DNA of 64,000 nucleotides from CAVXDY01 sp963760715 (GCA_963760715.1 CAVXDY010000003.1:744001-808000), one strand, 5' to 3'; shown: positions 1 through 8,473, counted from the first letter of the stretch. The notes: generated by a model from the letters alone, not told the origin. Numbers and translations: made by a program.

Positions 1-185
1 ACGTCGGCGCCGCGGACGCTCTCCTCGAAGCGCACGTAGATCTCGCCGTTCGCGAAGGTCTGGAGGCGGACGCTGCCGAGCTCGATGCCGAGGCGGGTCG
101 CGATCTTCCCGCCGAGCTCCCGGCTCGACCGCCCGGCGAACACCATCAGCCGCTTCGAGTCGTCCCGGTCGATGCTCGTGCTCAC
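1..185 (-). CDS. prs: ribose-phosphate pyrophosphokinase, N-terminal part (partial)
   Basis: Makes PRPP from ribose 5-phosphate and ATP for nucleotide, His and Trp synthesis. Only about the first 61 residues are inside the window. The readable N-terminus has the family signature LMVFAGRSSRELGGKIA followed by a segment ending QTFANGEIYVRFEESVRG, typical of bacterial PRPP synthetase. The GTG start at 185-183 overlaps the TGA of glmU by four bases (GTGA), so the pair is translationally coupled. glmU-prs adjacency is common in bacteria. The rest of the gene lies beyond position 1. Confidence 0.9.
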   Translation of the reverse strand, partial: MSTSIDRDDSKRLMVFAGRSSRELGGKIATRLGIELGSVRLQTFANGEIYVRFEESVRGAD

Positions 186-1582
186 CGGCGCCCCCCCTTG
201 GCCTCGGAGGCCGCCCGGGCGGCCCGTGCCACCGCCTTCTCCGTGAAGCCCTCGATCACGGACTGGCGCGCCCGCGCGATGCCGAGCGCCCCCTCGGGGA
301 CGTCGTCCGTGATGATGGACCCCGCGCCGGTCATCGCGTCGTCGCCCACGGTCACGGGGGCCACGAAGACGCAGTCGGACCCGGTCTTCACCCGCGCGCC
401 GATGGTGGTCCGGTGCTTGCGGAACCCGTCGTAGTTGGCCGTGATGTTGCCCGCTCCGATGTTCGTGCCCTCCCCGACCGTGGCGTCGCCGACGTACGAG
501 AGGTGCGGCACGGCCGCGCCCGGTCCGATGACCGAGTTCTTGATCTCGACGTAGGTGCCCACGCGCGAGCCCCGCTCCAGCCGCGTCCCCGGGCGCAGGT
601 ACGCGAACGGGCCCACCCGGGTCCCGCCCTCGATGGTGGCGCCGGTCACGTGGGCGCTGAGGATCGTGCAGTCCGGACCGATGGCGCTGTCGGCGATGAC
701 CACGTCGGGGCCGATGCTGCACCCCGCGCCGATGCGAGTCTCGCCGCGCAGGTGCGTGCCGGGCCACAGCACGGTGTCGGCGCTCACCCGCACGCCGGCG
801 TCGACGTAGACCGAGCCCGGGTCGGGCATGGTCACGCCGCCGCGCATCAGCTCGTCGCGCAGGTGCCGCTGGAGGACCACCTCGCAGGCCGCCAGCTCCA
901 GCTTGTCGTTGACCCCCGCGACCACCTCCGCGTCGCCGGCCGGCAGGAGCGCGACCGGGCCGTCGAGCATCGCGAGGGCGTCCGTGAGGAGCAGCTCCCC
1001 GGTCTCGGTGTCGGTCGCCAGGCGGTCGAGCGCCCCGGCCAGGCGCGCCCGGTCGAAGGCGTAGAGGCCGGCGTTGAACTCCCCGATGGCCAGCTCCTCG
1101 GCCGAGGCGTTGCGGGACTCCACGACCCGCGCGACGGTGCCGTCGGCGGCGCGCACCACCCGCCCGTAGGCGCCGGCGTCGGGGAGCACCGCGGTCACGA
1201 TCGTGGCCGCGCGCGACTCCCCGGCCGTCTGCGCCTCCACCAGGTCCCGGACCAGCTCGCGCGGGAGCAGCGGCGTGTCGCCGCAGGCCACCACCACCGT
1301 GTCGCATGCGCGGTCGAGCGCGGCCAGGCCCACCCGGGCGGCGTCGCCGGTGCCGAGCCGCTCGGCCTGCACGACCGCGGTGACGCCAGGGGGGAGCACC
1401 CCGCGGACGGCCTGCGCCTCGTGCCCCACCACGACGACCGTGTGGTCGGAGCCCGCCGCGGCGAGCGCGTCGAGCACCCACGCGATCAGCGGCCGCCCGG
1501 CGAGCGGTTGGGCCACCTTCGGGATGTCCGAGTGCATCCTTGTCCCCTGCCCGGCGGCGAGGACGACGACACCGATGCTCAT
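182..1582 (-). CDS. glmU: bifunctional UDP-GlcNAc pyrophosphorylase / GlcN-1-P acetyltransferase GlmU
   Basis: Cytoplasmic enzyme making UDP-GlcNAc for peptidoglycan. The 466-residue length fits the family. The N-terminal uridyltransferase starts with the nucleotide-binding loop LAAGQGTRMHSDIPK (about residues 8-22). The C-terminal half (from about residue 250) is a left-handed beta-helix of imperfect hexapeptides, with the acetyltransferase segment YVGDATVGEGTNIGAGNITANYDG. The ATG start gives the expected MSIGVVVLAAGQG. tRNA-Gln lies just upstream on the same strand and prs overlaps downstream. Confidence 0.97.
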   Translation of the reverse strand: MSIGVVVLAAGQGTRMHSDIPKVAQPLAGRPLIAWVLDALAAAGSDHTVVVVGHEAQAVRGVLPPGVTAVVQAERLGTGDAARVGLAALDRACDTVVVACGDTPLLPRELVRDLVEAQTAGESRAATIVTAVLPDAGAYGRVVRAADGTVARVVESRNASAEELAIGEFNAGLYAFDRARLAGALDRLATDTETGELLLTDALAMLDGPVALLPAGDAEVVAGVNDKLELAACEVVLQRHLRDELMRGGVTMPDPGSVYVDAGVRVSADTVLWPGTHLRGETRIGAGCSIGPDVVIADSAIGPDCTILSAHVTGATIEGGTRVGPFAYLRPGTRLERGSRVGTYVEIKNSVIGPGAAVPHLSYVGDATVGEGTNIGAGNITANYDGFRKHRTTIGARVKTGSDCVFVAPVTVGDDAMTGAGSIITDDVPEGALGIARARQSVIEGFTEKAVARAARAASEAKGGRR

Positions 1583-1617
1583 GCGATCCTGGGGGTCGGG
1601 GGGCGGGAGGGACCACC

Positions 1618-1691
1618 TGGTTGGGGCGGGAGGATTCGAACCCCCGATCGCGGGACCAAAACCCGCTGCCTTACCCCTTGGCTACGCCCCA
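1618..1691 (-). tRNA. tRNA-Gln (anticodon TTG)
   Basis: A full cloverleaf reads on the minus strand: acceptor TGGGGCG pairs with CGCCCCA, D-stem GCC/GGC, anticodon stem GCGGG/CCCGC with loop TTTTGGT (anticodon TTG), and a T-arm with the TTCGAAT loop. The discriminator base is A and the 3' CCA is genome-encoded (1618-1620). It sits about 35 bases upstream of glmU and may be co-transcribed. Confidence 0.95.
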
Positions 1692-1759
1692 TCAACGCCC
1701 TCCCTGGCCGAGCGGAGTATAGACGCCGGTCACCCCGCGGCCGTCCCTCGAAGCGGCCC

Positions 1760-2050
1760 TCATCCGTCCAGGACGATGACGTCGGTGACCACGGCGCGGT
1801 CCTCGTCGGACGTCTCGCCGTTCTCCACGTTCACCACCTCGATCGTCTCCGCCCGGCACTCCACGCGCACCCGCATGCCCTCCGCCAGCACCCCGTCCTT
1901 GAGCCGCTCGGCGAGGCCGCCGCGGATCTCGAACGTGTTCATGCGAAAGGGCTCGTCCGTGTCGAGGCTCATCAGCAGCACGTCGCCCGCGTACGGGTCG
2001 CGGTCCTGCCACAGCAGGCTGATCTCCCCGGTGATCGACTGGTCGGCCAC
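1760..2050 (-). CDS. hypothetical protein (96 aa)
   Basis: Unrecognised small acidic protein of 96 residues starting at GTG 2050. It has no membrane segment or signal peptide and no Cys. The sequence alternates beta-like stretches (GEISLLWQDRDPY, MRVRVECRAETIEVVNVENG) with charged turns, suggesting a small beta-rich domain. It lies between the tRNA and a membrane-protein gene on the same strand, with codon use like its neighbours. Function unknown. Confidence 0.6.
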   Translation of the reverse strand: MADQSITGEISLLWQDRDPYAGDVLLMSLDTDEPFRMNTFEIRGGLAERLKDGVLAEGMRVRVECRAETIEVVNVENGETSDEDRAVVTDVIVLDG

Positions 2051-2077
2051 CTCGGGCGAGTGTAGCGGCGGCTCCGC

Positions 2078-2869
2078 CTATCGCCGCTCGGCCACCGGGG
2101 GCGGCGACAGCCTCAGGCCCCGGAGCCGGCTCCAGGCCTGCAGCAGCCAGGGCGCGAGGGCGATGGCGGCGATGTCGAAGAACACGTAGCCGCTCGCCGC
2201 GCCGCTGGGAGGGTTGCCGTCCGGCACGCCGAGGCCGGGGACCTCCGCGGCCCATTGCCAGGTCCCCACGGCCGTGCCGTAGATCTCGAGGAAGGCCACC
2301 GCCAGGAACACGCCGGCATAGACGGTCGGCGCGCGGCCGCGCCACAGGAACAGGAGCAGCACCGTGGCACCGAACGCCCCGGCCGCGTTGACCCGCCCCA
2401 GGGCCACGAGGCCCAGCAGGGCCCACAGCGCGACGCCGGCCATCGCGATCCGGACGAGCGCCCGTCCGTGGCGGAGCGCCCACCCCGTCTGGCTGATCCT
2501 GAGCCCCGTCAGGTAGACGAAGCCGTGGCCGGGCGGGACGAACAGCGGCAGGTTCCCCAGCCGGTAGACGTAGACGCCCCAGATGACCGACCCGATGATC
2601 TCGGCGCAGGTGGCGACGACGACCACCACCGAGGTCTGGGCGCGCTCCATCGGGGTGAGGTACACGAAGGCGATCCCGAGGAAGACCCACGTGCACAGGG
2701 CCAGGAGCATCTGGGCGCCGAGGTCGGCGTAGTGATCGAGCGCCAGCCCGCACACGGTGATCGTGAACGTGAACGCGATGAACAGGTGGGGGCGCCGGAC
2801 GATCTGCCGGAGCACGCTCTGGGTCGCCGGGAGGGCCGGCGGGGCGACGGCGGGGGCGGCCGTGGTCAC
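2078..2869 (-). CDS. multi-pass membrane protein of unknown function
   Basis: A 263-residue protein with about seven to eight hydrophobic helices covering nearly its whole length after an Ala/Pro-rich N-terminus. A conserved-looking loop, GNPPSGAASGYVFFD, lies near the C-terminus before the last helix, and an acidic membrane residue sits in FLEIYGTAVG. I do not recognise a named family. The GTG start at 2869 is about 60 bases from the divergent phoU, so the two share an upstream region. Confidence 0.75.
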   Translation of the reverse strand: MTTAAPAVAPPALPATQSVLRQIVRRPHLFIAFTFTITVCGLALDHYADLGAQMLLALCTWVFLGIAFVYLTPMERAQTSVVVVVATCAEIIGSVIWGVYVYRLGNLPLFVPPGHGFVYLTGLRISQTGWALRHGRALVRIAMAGVALWALLGLVALGRVNAAGAFGATVLLLFLWRGRAPTVYAGVFLAVAFLEIYGTAVGTWQWAAEVPGLGVPDGNPPSGAASGYVFFDIAAIALAPWLLQAWSRLRGLRLSPPPVAERR

Positions 2870-2930
2870 CGGGTCAGGATACGGCTCGCGGACACCCCGA
2901 TGTCACAAGATGGCACTAGGATTCCCCGTG

Positions 2931-3602
2931 ATGAGCACCCGCCTCAACTTCCAGGCCGAGATCGAGCAGTTCCGCAACGGGCTCGTCGAGATGGCCAGCC
3001 TCGTCCTGTCGCAGGTCGAGCGCGGCGTGAGCGCCTGGGAGGAGGTCGACCTGACGGCGGCCGCCGACGTGATCGAGGGCGACGATCTCGTGGACCAGCG
3101 ATGCGCCGAGCTGGACCACAAGGTCTTCAGCCTCCAGCTCCTGGAGGCGCCGGTCGCACAGGACCAGCGCCTGCTGCACGTCGGCCTCATCACCGTCGTC
3201 GCGCTCGAGCGGGTGGGGGACCTGGGGGTCGCGATCGCCGAGGCGGCGACCCTGGTCCGGCCCGAGGGGGCGGTGCCCGAGGTTCAGGCGCTCATCTCGC
3301 GCATGAGCGCCCGCGCCATCGACACGCTCGCGCGCTCCGTGCAGGCCATCGCGCGCGGCGATGCGGAGCTGGGTGAGGAGGCGGCCGCCGAGGCGGCGAC
3401 CGTGCGCCACATGCTGCGGGACGTGCTGACCGCGGTGGCCGAGGCCCCCGACGAGCCGGAGACGCGGGCGTGGTCCGCGGCGGCCGTGCTCGTGGCGCGC
3501 CACCTGGAGCGCGTCGCCAACAACGGCTCGGAGCTCGGGGGGCGGGTGCGGTTCCTGGTCAGCGGCGAGCCCTTCTCGCGGGCGGCCGCGACGAGCGCCT
3601 GA
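2931..3602 (+). CDS. phoU: PhoU-family phosphate signalling protein
   Basis: PhoU proteins damp the PstSCAB-PhoR phosphate response and dimerise through two three-helix PhoU repeats. This 223-residue all-helical protein shows the pattern: an N-terminal NFQAEIEQFRNGLVEMASLVL helix, then ERVGDLGVAIAEAA and, in the second repeat, VARHLERVANNGSELGGRV, with the conserved E-R-x-(G/A)-(D/N) metal-site motifs. The ATG at 2931 is chosen because upstream codons are unrelated. No pst or phoR gene is nearby, so it is an orphan copy here. Confidence 0.9.
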   Translation: MSTRLNFQAEIEQFRNGLVEMASLVLSQVERGVSAWEEVDLTAAADVIEGDDLVDQRCAELDHKVFSLQLLEAPVAQDQRLLHVGLITVVALERVGDLGVAIAEAATLVRPEGAVPEVQALISRMSARAIDTLARSVQAIARGDAELGEEAAAEAATVRHMLRDVLTAVAEAPDEPETRAWSAAAVLVARHLERVANNGSELGGRVRFLVSGEPFSRAAATSA

Positions 3603-3617
3603 CGGGCGCCCGGCCGG

Positions 3618-3794
3618 CTACTCCTTCTCGACCTCGACGGGAATCGAGGCGCCGGCCTCGGGCTCGGGGCCCGTGCGCTCGGCCTCCGCGGCGGACCGCT
3701 CCGCGCGCTCGAGGGACTCGAGGGCGTCGAGCGCGGACGAGTCCGTCGCCATGGTCCTGATGCTGTTGCGCCGCTCCCGCTTTGCCTTGGCCAT
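3618..3794 (-). CDS. small charged hypothetical protein (58 aa)
   Basis: A short protein with a basic N-terminus (MAKAKRERRNSIRT) and an acidic tail rich in Glu and Ala ending PVEVEKE. A good ribosome site (GGAGGTGG) precedes the ATG at 3794, which supports a real gene despite its size. It lies convergent to phoU with a 15-base gap. No family recognised; the sequence looks largely disordered. Confidence 0.55.
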   Translation of the reverse strand: MAKAKRERRNSIRTMATDSSALDALESLERAERSAAEAERTGPEPEAGASIPVEVEKE

Positions 3795-3847
3795 CGCCAC
3801 CTCCAGGGTCCGCCGAAAAGTGTACCCCGCCTCGCAAGATCCCCGGC

Positions 3848-4234
3848 TCAGACCCGCCCCTCGGTGAGGGCGCGCACGAGGGGCGTGTCCGCCGGCGGGA
3901 ACGGCAGGCCGGGCAGGTCCTCGCGCCGCACCCACCGGAACTGGACGCTCCCGAGGGCCCGGGGCCGCTGGCCGCCGGCCCACTCGCAGCGGAAGAACCG
4001 CAGCTCGAGGGGCCCGGCGGTGGCCGTCCACACGCGCGGCCCCACCGGGAGCGAGATCCCGAGCTCCTCGTGCAGCTCCCGGGCCAGCGCCCGGCGGTCG
4101 TCCTCGCCCTCCTCGCGCTTGCCCCCCGGGAACTCCCAGCGCCCGGGCTGGCCCACCTCGGGCCCCCGCTGGCTCACCAGGACGCGGCCGCCGCGCTCGA
4201 TGATCGCCGCCACCACCACCTGCCGAGCCTTCAT
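3848..4234 (-). CDS. Nudix hydrolase, MutT-like (8-oxo-dGTP diphosphatase candidate)
   Basis: The 128-residue protein contains a perfect Nudix box at about residues 38-60, GGKREEGEDDRRAL followed by ARELHEELGI (G-x5-E-x7-REUxEExGU). The N-terminus MKARQVVVAAIIERGGRVLV and the RFFRCEW strand fit the MutT subgroup, which removes 8-oxo-dGTP from the nucleotide pool. Its ATG overlaps the TGA of the upstream mutY by four bases, coupling two enzymes of the same oxidised-guanine repair system. Exact substrate is inferred. Confidence 0.88.
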   Translation of the reverse strand: MKARQVVVAAIIERGGRVLVSQRGPEVGQPGRWEFPGGKREEGEDDRRALARELHEELGISLPVGPRVWTATAGPLELRFFRCEWAGGQRPRALGSVQFRWVRREDLPGLPFPPADTPLVRALTEGRV

Positions 4235-5028
4235 GGGCCCGACGCCGCGCGCAGCAACCGCGCCCCGCGCCGCCGCGCGAGCCCGTCGGCCACCAGGCTC
4301 TCCGCCGCGTCGGGATCGCTGTCCGCGCTCGCCCAGCCGAGGCTCGCCAGGGCGCCCAGGAGCACCCCGCGCCGCTGGCGCATGGATCCCTCGTAGCGGG
4401 GCTGCCGGCGGCCCGGCGGCTCCTCGAGGCCGGCCGTTCCGGCCTCGGCGGCCGGGCAGCCCTCGCGAAGCGGGCACCCCGCGTCGCAGCGCGGGCGGCG
4501 GGCGGTGCACCACAGGCGCCCGAGATCCATCACCGCCTGCCCGGCCTCCCACCCCGCCCCGGGCGCGCCCGGCCAGCCCCCGGGGAAGCGGCGGGCCACC
4601 ACCCGGGCCGCGTTGGTGTCGAGCGGCAGCACGTCCTCCCCGTCCGCGAAGCACCGGATCGCCGACGCGGTGTAGGGGCCCACGCCCGGCAGGTCGGTGA
4701 GGCGCTCGGGCCAGCCGTGCTCGGCGACGACCCTCGCGGCCGCGTGGAGGTTCCGCGCCCGGCGCGGATAGCCCAGGCCGTGCCACTCGGCCAGCACGTC
4801 TCCGAGCTCCGCCCCGGCGAGGTCGGCGGCCGTGGGCCACCGCGCGGTGAACCGCTCGTAGTAGGGCACCACGCGCGCCACCGGCGTCGCCTGGAGCTGG
4901 GCCTCGGCCACCAGGACCCGGTAGCGGTCCCGGGTGTGGCGCCAGGGCAGGTCGGCGCCCTCCCGGCGGAACCAGGCCACGAGGCTGCCGACGGCCCCGT
5001 GCGCCGATGCGCGGCCCGTCACCATCAC
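4231..5028 (-). CDS. mutY: A/G-specific adenine glycosylase, short form lacking the C-terminal Nudix-like domain
   Basis: Removes adenine mispaired with 8-oxoguanine. Visible features are the catalytic-Glu region VAEAQLQATPVARV, the helix-hairpin-helix LPGVGPYTASAI and the catalytic-Asp segment LPLDTNAARVVARR. The four [4Fe-4S] cysteines read C-x6-C-x3-C-x5-C (CTARRPRCDAGCPLREGC), one residue longer in the second gap than the usual C-x6-C-x2-C-x5-C. The protein is 265 residues and ends without the C-terminal 8-oxoG-recognition domain of longer MutY proteins. A separate Nudix gene overlaps its stop codon. Confidence 0.88.
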   Translation of the reverse strand: MMVTGRASAHGAVGSLVAWFRREGADLPWRHTRDRYRVLVAEAQLQATPVARVVPYYERFTARWPTAADLAGAELGDVLAEWHGLGYPRRARNLHAAARVVAEHGWPERLTDLPGVGPYTASAIRCFADGEDVLPLDTNAARVVARRFPGGWPGAPGAGWEAGQAVMDLGRLWCTARRPRCDAGCPLREGCPAAEAGTAGLEEPPGRRQPRYEGSMRQRRGVLLGALASLGWASADSDPDAAESLVADGLARRRGARLLRAASGP

Positions 5029-5040
5029 CCCGTCAGTGTG

Positions 5041-6033
5041 TCACGCCGCCGTCGGCGGCCTCCACGCGACGACGCGGCGCAGGTCCCGCCCCGCCCCGGT
5101 CCAGCGGACGATGGCCGGCGAGTGCGCGGTCTGGCGGCCCTCGGCGTTGACCGCGAAGGGCCCCAGGAAGGTCGCCGTGCGCAGCGCGCGCGCGGCGTCC
5201 CAGAGTGCATCGGGCCCGGAGCCGCCGGCCAGCGCCAGGGCGCGCTGGGCGATGACGCCGGCGGCGAGCGCCTGCGCGGCGGGATAGTCCGCCCCCGCGG
5301 GCAGGGGCGCCGGGGGCGCCGGGCCGCCCTCCGAGGGCGCCCACTGGACCGGGCCGATCCACCCGCTCACGGCGTCGCCCAGCTCGTCGCCGGCGAGGGC
5401 CACGCCGCACACCACCAGGCCGGCCGCGATTCCCGTGCCCGCGAGCGATCGCCCCAGGGCCAGGTCGTCCTCGGCCCGCCCGCCGCCCACCACCCACCCG
5501 GCCCCGGCCGCCCGCGCCGCGGCGACGGCCGCCCCCGGATCGCGGGGGTCGAGGTCGAGCGCGACGAGCGGCCGGGCGCCCGCGCGCGCCAGCGACTCGA
5601 CCGCGCCGCCGGCCACCGCGCGGCCGAAGCCTCCGGGCGCGCGCACGACCGCGACCGCGCCCGGGTCGGCGCCGGCCGCCCGCAGGACCTCGGCCAGCCC
5701 GCGCCAGTACAGCCGCGCCGGCCCCAGCACATCGATCACGCGGGCCCCGGTGCGGGGCACCTCGGCGCCGCCGTGGTTCCAGATGACCTCGGGCCGGCCG
5801 GCCATGGCCTCGGCGGCGCGCCGGGTGGGGCCGCTCCCGTAGGGCCCGAAGGTCAGGTCGGCCGCGCGCGCCAGTCCGGGCAGGAGCCGGGCGGACTCGG
5901 TCGGATCGCTGCGGTCGTCCTCGATGCGCAGGAGCGCGCCGCAGCCGTCGGCCCAGGCCCGCAGCCCGGCCGCCGCCTGGCGACCGAACGGCGCGTAGCG
6001 GCCGCTCAGCGCGAGGGCGGCGGCGGCTCGCAC
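5041..6033 (-). CDS. type I periplasmic-binding-protein-like protein without signal peptide
   Basis: The 330-residue protein has the two-lobed fold pattern of branched-chain amino acid receptors (Peripla_BP_6): LSGRYAPFGRQAAAGLRAW at the N-terminus, a DLTFGPYGSGPTRRAAEAM loop, a GFGRAVAGGAVESLARAGA second-lobe entry and a late SGWIGPVQWAPSE segment. The best start is GTG 6033, inside the upstream gene (28-base overlap). That start leaves no signal peptide or lipobox, so it may act in the cytoplasm. No ABC transporter genes are adjacent. Ligand unknown. Confidence 0.72.
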   Translation of the reverse strand: MRAAAALALSGRYAPFGRQAAAGLRAWADGCGALLRIEDDRSDPTESARLLPGLARAADLTFGPYGSGPTRRAAEAMAGRPEVIWNHGGAEVPRTGARVIDVLGPARLYWRGLAEVLRAAGADPGAVAVVRAPGGFGRAVAGGAVESLARAGARPLVALDLDPRDPGAAVAAARAAGAGWVVGGGRAEDDLALGRSLAGTGIAAGLVVCGVALAGDELGDAVSGWIGPVQWAPSEGGPAPPAPLPAGADYPAAQALAAGVIAQRALALAGGSGPDALWDAARALRTATFLGPFAVNAEGRQTAHSPAIVRWTGAGRDLRRVVAWRPPTAA

Positions 6034-7868
6034 GGCGAGCCCTGCATCCCGGCCAGCGCGCCCACCGCGCGTCCGATGGCGGCGAGCGCCGAGTCGGTCG
6101 TCCAGCCGGCCGCGAGCTCCAGCGTGGCGCCCGCGCCCCCCCGGTCCCGCAGGCGGCCCTCCACGATGCCGAGCTCGTCCAGCACGGCGACAGCGGGTGG
6201 CCGCGGCGGCCGCCGCGACTCGCGCCGGACGATCGCCAGCCCGCGCCGGGCGGGCTCCCGCCACCACTCCGCCGTCAGCGGCGCCTGGTGGCAGACCACC
6301 CCGGCGGCGACGAAGAACGCCTCGACGCAGCCCTCCTCCTCACCGGGCTCGAGCAGGACCGCGAGGCTGCCCTGCGCCCGGCGCGCCCGGGCGAGGCCGC
6401 CGAGGGTGCCCAGGAGGGCGGCGGCCGGGCAGTGGGGGGAGCCGGGCTCCACCGCGAGCCGCCCCTCGTGCACGGCCATCGCCAGCCGCCGGCCCAGGTC
6501 GGCCAGAGCCGCCGGCTCCCCCGACAGCAGACGGCGCACGGCGTCGGCGGCCCGCGCGGTGTCGGGCCCCTCGACCCCGTAGAGCAGGCGCAGCGCCGTC
6601 ACCGCTCCGCGGGCGAGGCGCTGCGAGCGCACCGGCCCGAAGTAGGCGGCCCCGTCCGGGAGCTGGGCGCGCACCGCGTAGAGGCGCGGCGCGTCCTCGG
6701 CCAGCGTCAGCTTGAGGTACGCCCCCCCTCCCCCCGCGCCCCGCCGGTTGCACGGCGGCCGGAGCTCCTTGATCAGCCGGTCCTCCCGGAGGAGGGCGGC
6801 GAACTCCGACCCGCAGGTCTCGTGGTCCAGGGAATCCAGTTCCTCGAGCGCCCGCCCGATGAGCCGCCCGTGGCGTCCCCCGGGCCCGAAGTAGGAGCGC
6901 ACCCGGCGGCGCAGGTTGGTGGCCTTGCCCACGTAGAGCACCCCGCCGTCGCGGTCGCGCATCAGGTACACGCCCGGCTGGGCGGGGAGGTCGTCGGCCA
7001 GCGCGAGCTTGTGGGCGTGGCGCGCACCGCCGGCTCCGGCGAAGGCGACCGCCCGCTCCAGGGAGTCGATGCCGCGCTCGTCGAGCAGCTCGAGCAGCGC
7101 GAGCAGGACCTCGGCCGTGGCCTCGGCGTCCGGCAGGGCGCGGTGCATGGGCCGCACGGTGGTGTCGGCCCAGACCGCGAGGGTGCCGAGATCGTGGCGC
7201 GGCACCTGCCCGTTCAGCAGCCGGCGCGCGAGCGTCAGCGTGTCGAGCCACGGCTGGGTGAAGTACCGGCCGGCCAGCCGGCGGCGCTCGTAGTTGAGGA
7301 AGCGGAGGTCGAAGGGCGCGTTGTGGGCCACCAGGACGTCGTGCCCGGCGAAGTCGACGAAGCCGGCGAGCGCCGTCTCGATGTCCGGGCTTCCCTCCAC
7401 CATGGCGTCGTCGATGCCCGTGAGATCGGTGACGATCGCCGGGATCGGGCGACCGGGGTCGACCAGCGTGGCGAAGCGCTCCCCCACCCGGCCCCCCTCC
7501 ACGCGCACGGCGCCGATCTCGGTGACCTTGGAGTAGCCGGGGGATCCGCCGGTCGTCTCGAGGTCCACCACGCAGAACGTGGTCGTGGCGAGCTCGGCTC
7601 GCGACCAGGCGCTCGGGGCGAGGCCCACCAGGTCGCGGCCGAGCCAGGCCAGCCGCGCGTCGCCCTCCACGATCTGGGCCACCAGCCGGCGCTGGAGCCG
7701 CTCGGGGCAGCCGCGCAGGCGCAGGAGCTGCGACGCCACGTGCCCCACCTCCAGGGGGCGCCCGCGCCGCGCGAGCAGGGCGCACAGACGGTCGGGCAGC
7801 GAGTCCCCGCGCTCGGCGCCGGGCTGGGGAGCGGGGAGGGGCAGCGGGAGCTGGGTCGCGGGGGGCAC
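6006..7868 (-). CDS. DnaQ-like DEDD exonuclease fused to UvrC-type GIY-YIG nuclease domain
   Basis: A 620-residue fusion. After a roughly 90-residue N-terminal region comes a 3'-5' exonuclease with VVDLETTGG (Exo I), AHNAPFDLRFL (Exo II) and MHRALPDAEAT (Exo III). It is followed by a GIY-YIG domain starting QPGVYLMRDRDGGVLYVGKA and continuing NLRRRVRSYFGP, as in UvrC or Cho. The UvrC C-terminal RNase H and helix-hairpin-helix domains are absent, so it resembles Cho-type incision proteins joined to a proofreading nuclease. Such fusions are known in actinobacteria. Role in DNA repair is inferred. GTG start at 7868. Confidence 0.9.
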   Translation of the reverse strand: MPPATQLPLPLPAPQPGAERGDSLPDRLCALLARRGRPLEVGHVASQLLRLRGCPERLQRRLVAQIVEGDARLAWLGRDLVGLAPSAWSRAELATTTFCVVDLETTGGSPGYSKVTEIGAVRVEGGRVGERFATLVDPGRPIPAIVTDLTGIDDAMVEGSPDIETALAGFVDFAGHDVLVAHNAPFDLRFLNYERRRLAGRYFTQPWLDTLTLARRLLNGQVPRHDLGTLAVWADTTVRPMHRALPDAEATAEVLLALLELLDERGIDSLERAVAFAGAGGARHAHKLALADDLPAQPGVYLMRDRDGGVLYVGKATNLRRRVRSYFGPGGRHGRLIGRALEELDSLDHETCGSEFAALLREDRLIKELRPPCNRRGAGGGGAYLKLTLAEDAPRLYAVRAQLPDGAAYFGPVRSQRLARGAVTALRLLYGVEGPDTARAADAVRRLLSGEPAALADLGRRLAMAVHEGRLAVEPGSPHCPAAALLGTLGGLARARRAQGSLAVLLEPGEEEGCVEAFFVAAGVVCHQAPLTAEWWREPARRGLAIVRRESRRPPRPPAVAVLDELGIVEGRLRDRGGAGATLELAAGWTTDSALAAIGRAVGALAGMQGSPCEPPPPSR

Positions 7869-7899
7869 CGACGAGCGACTCTAACGTCGCCCCCCGCCG

Positions 7900-8439
7900 T
7901 CATCGGCCTGGCGCGAGCTCCGCCGGTGAGAGGGGCGCGGACAGGTCGAGCTGGGCCCCGGCGGGGGAGGGCGCGCGGCCGTCGACGAGGATCCGCGCCC
8001 GGGCCGTTCCGGCCGCCTCGGTGGCCGTCCGGACGATCGGCGCGACCACCGCCAGCTCGGCCGCTGACCCGCCCGGCGGGTACCCGGTCTCGAGCTGGGC
8101 GCTGAAGTCGACGACCGCGACGCCGCCCTCCACGCGGGTCGAGCGGACGGTGGTGCCGGGCGGCAGGGCCGGGACCAGCCCGGCGCCCGAGGGCCCTTGC
8201 GCGAGGGCTCCCATGGCGGCGTCGAGCGGCGCCTCCCCCGGACGGCCGGACCGGCGCTCCGGAACCAGCGCGCCCGAGTCGTCGGAGAAGTAGACCGTCA
8301 CCTCGGGACCGGGGCGGGCGGTCGCCGCCGCCGTGGTCGCCGAGCCGCCGCTCTCCCCGCCCCCGCACCCCGCCACGAGGGCGGCGGCGGCGGCCGCGCA
8401 GAGCACGGCGCACAGACAGGTGAGAGGGCGCGCGACCAT
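7900..8439 (-). CDS. GerMN-domain lipoprotein
   Basis: A 179-residue protein with a signal peptide and lipobox (LVAGC, Cys about residue 25), then a Gly/Ser/Thr linker. The following GerMN/SpoVM-type domain includes TVYFSDDSGALVPERR, VRSTRVEGGVAVVDFSAQLE and ARILVDGRAPSP. GerMN domains occur in germination protein GerM and in actinobacterial envelope lipoproteins such as LpqB. It is likely anchored outside the cytoplasmic membrane. It lies 31 bases upstream of the DnaQ-UvrC gene and faces away from the secreted protein at 8624. Confidence 0.85.
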   Translation of the reverse strand: MVARPLTCLCAVLCAAAAAALVAGCGGGESGGSATTAAATARPGPEVTVYFSDDSGALVPERRSGRPGEAPLDAAMGALAQGPSGAGLVPALPPGTTVRSTRVEGGVAVVDFSAQLETGYPPGGSAAELAVVAPIVRTATEAAGTARARILVDGRAPSPAGAQLDLSAPLSPAELAPGR

Positions 8440-8473
8440 GCCTGCGAGCCAGTCTAGACCGGCCCTCGCGGCA

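Noticed and set aside
413..2065. Plus-strand open frame across glmU and tRNA-Gln
   Set aside because: It runs antisense through a clear GlmU and the tRNA; His/Arg/Gly-rich shadow sequence.
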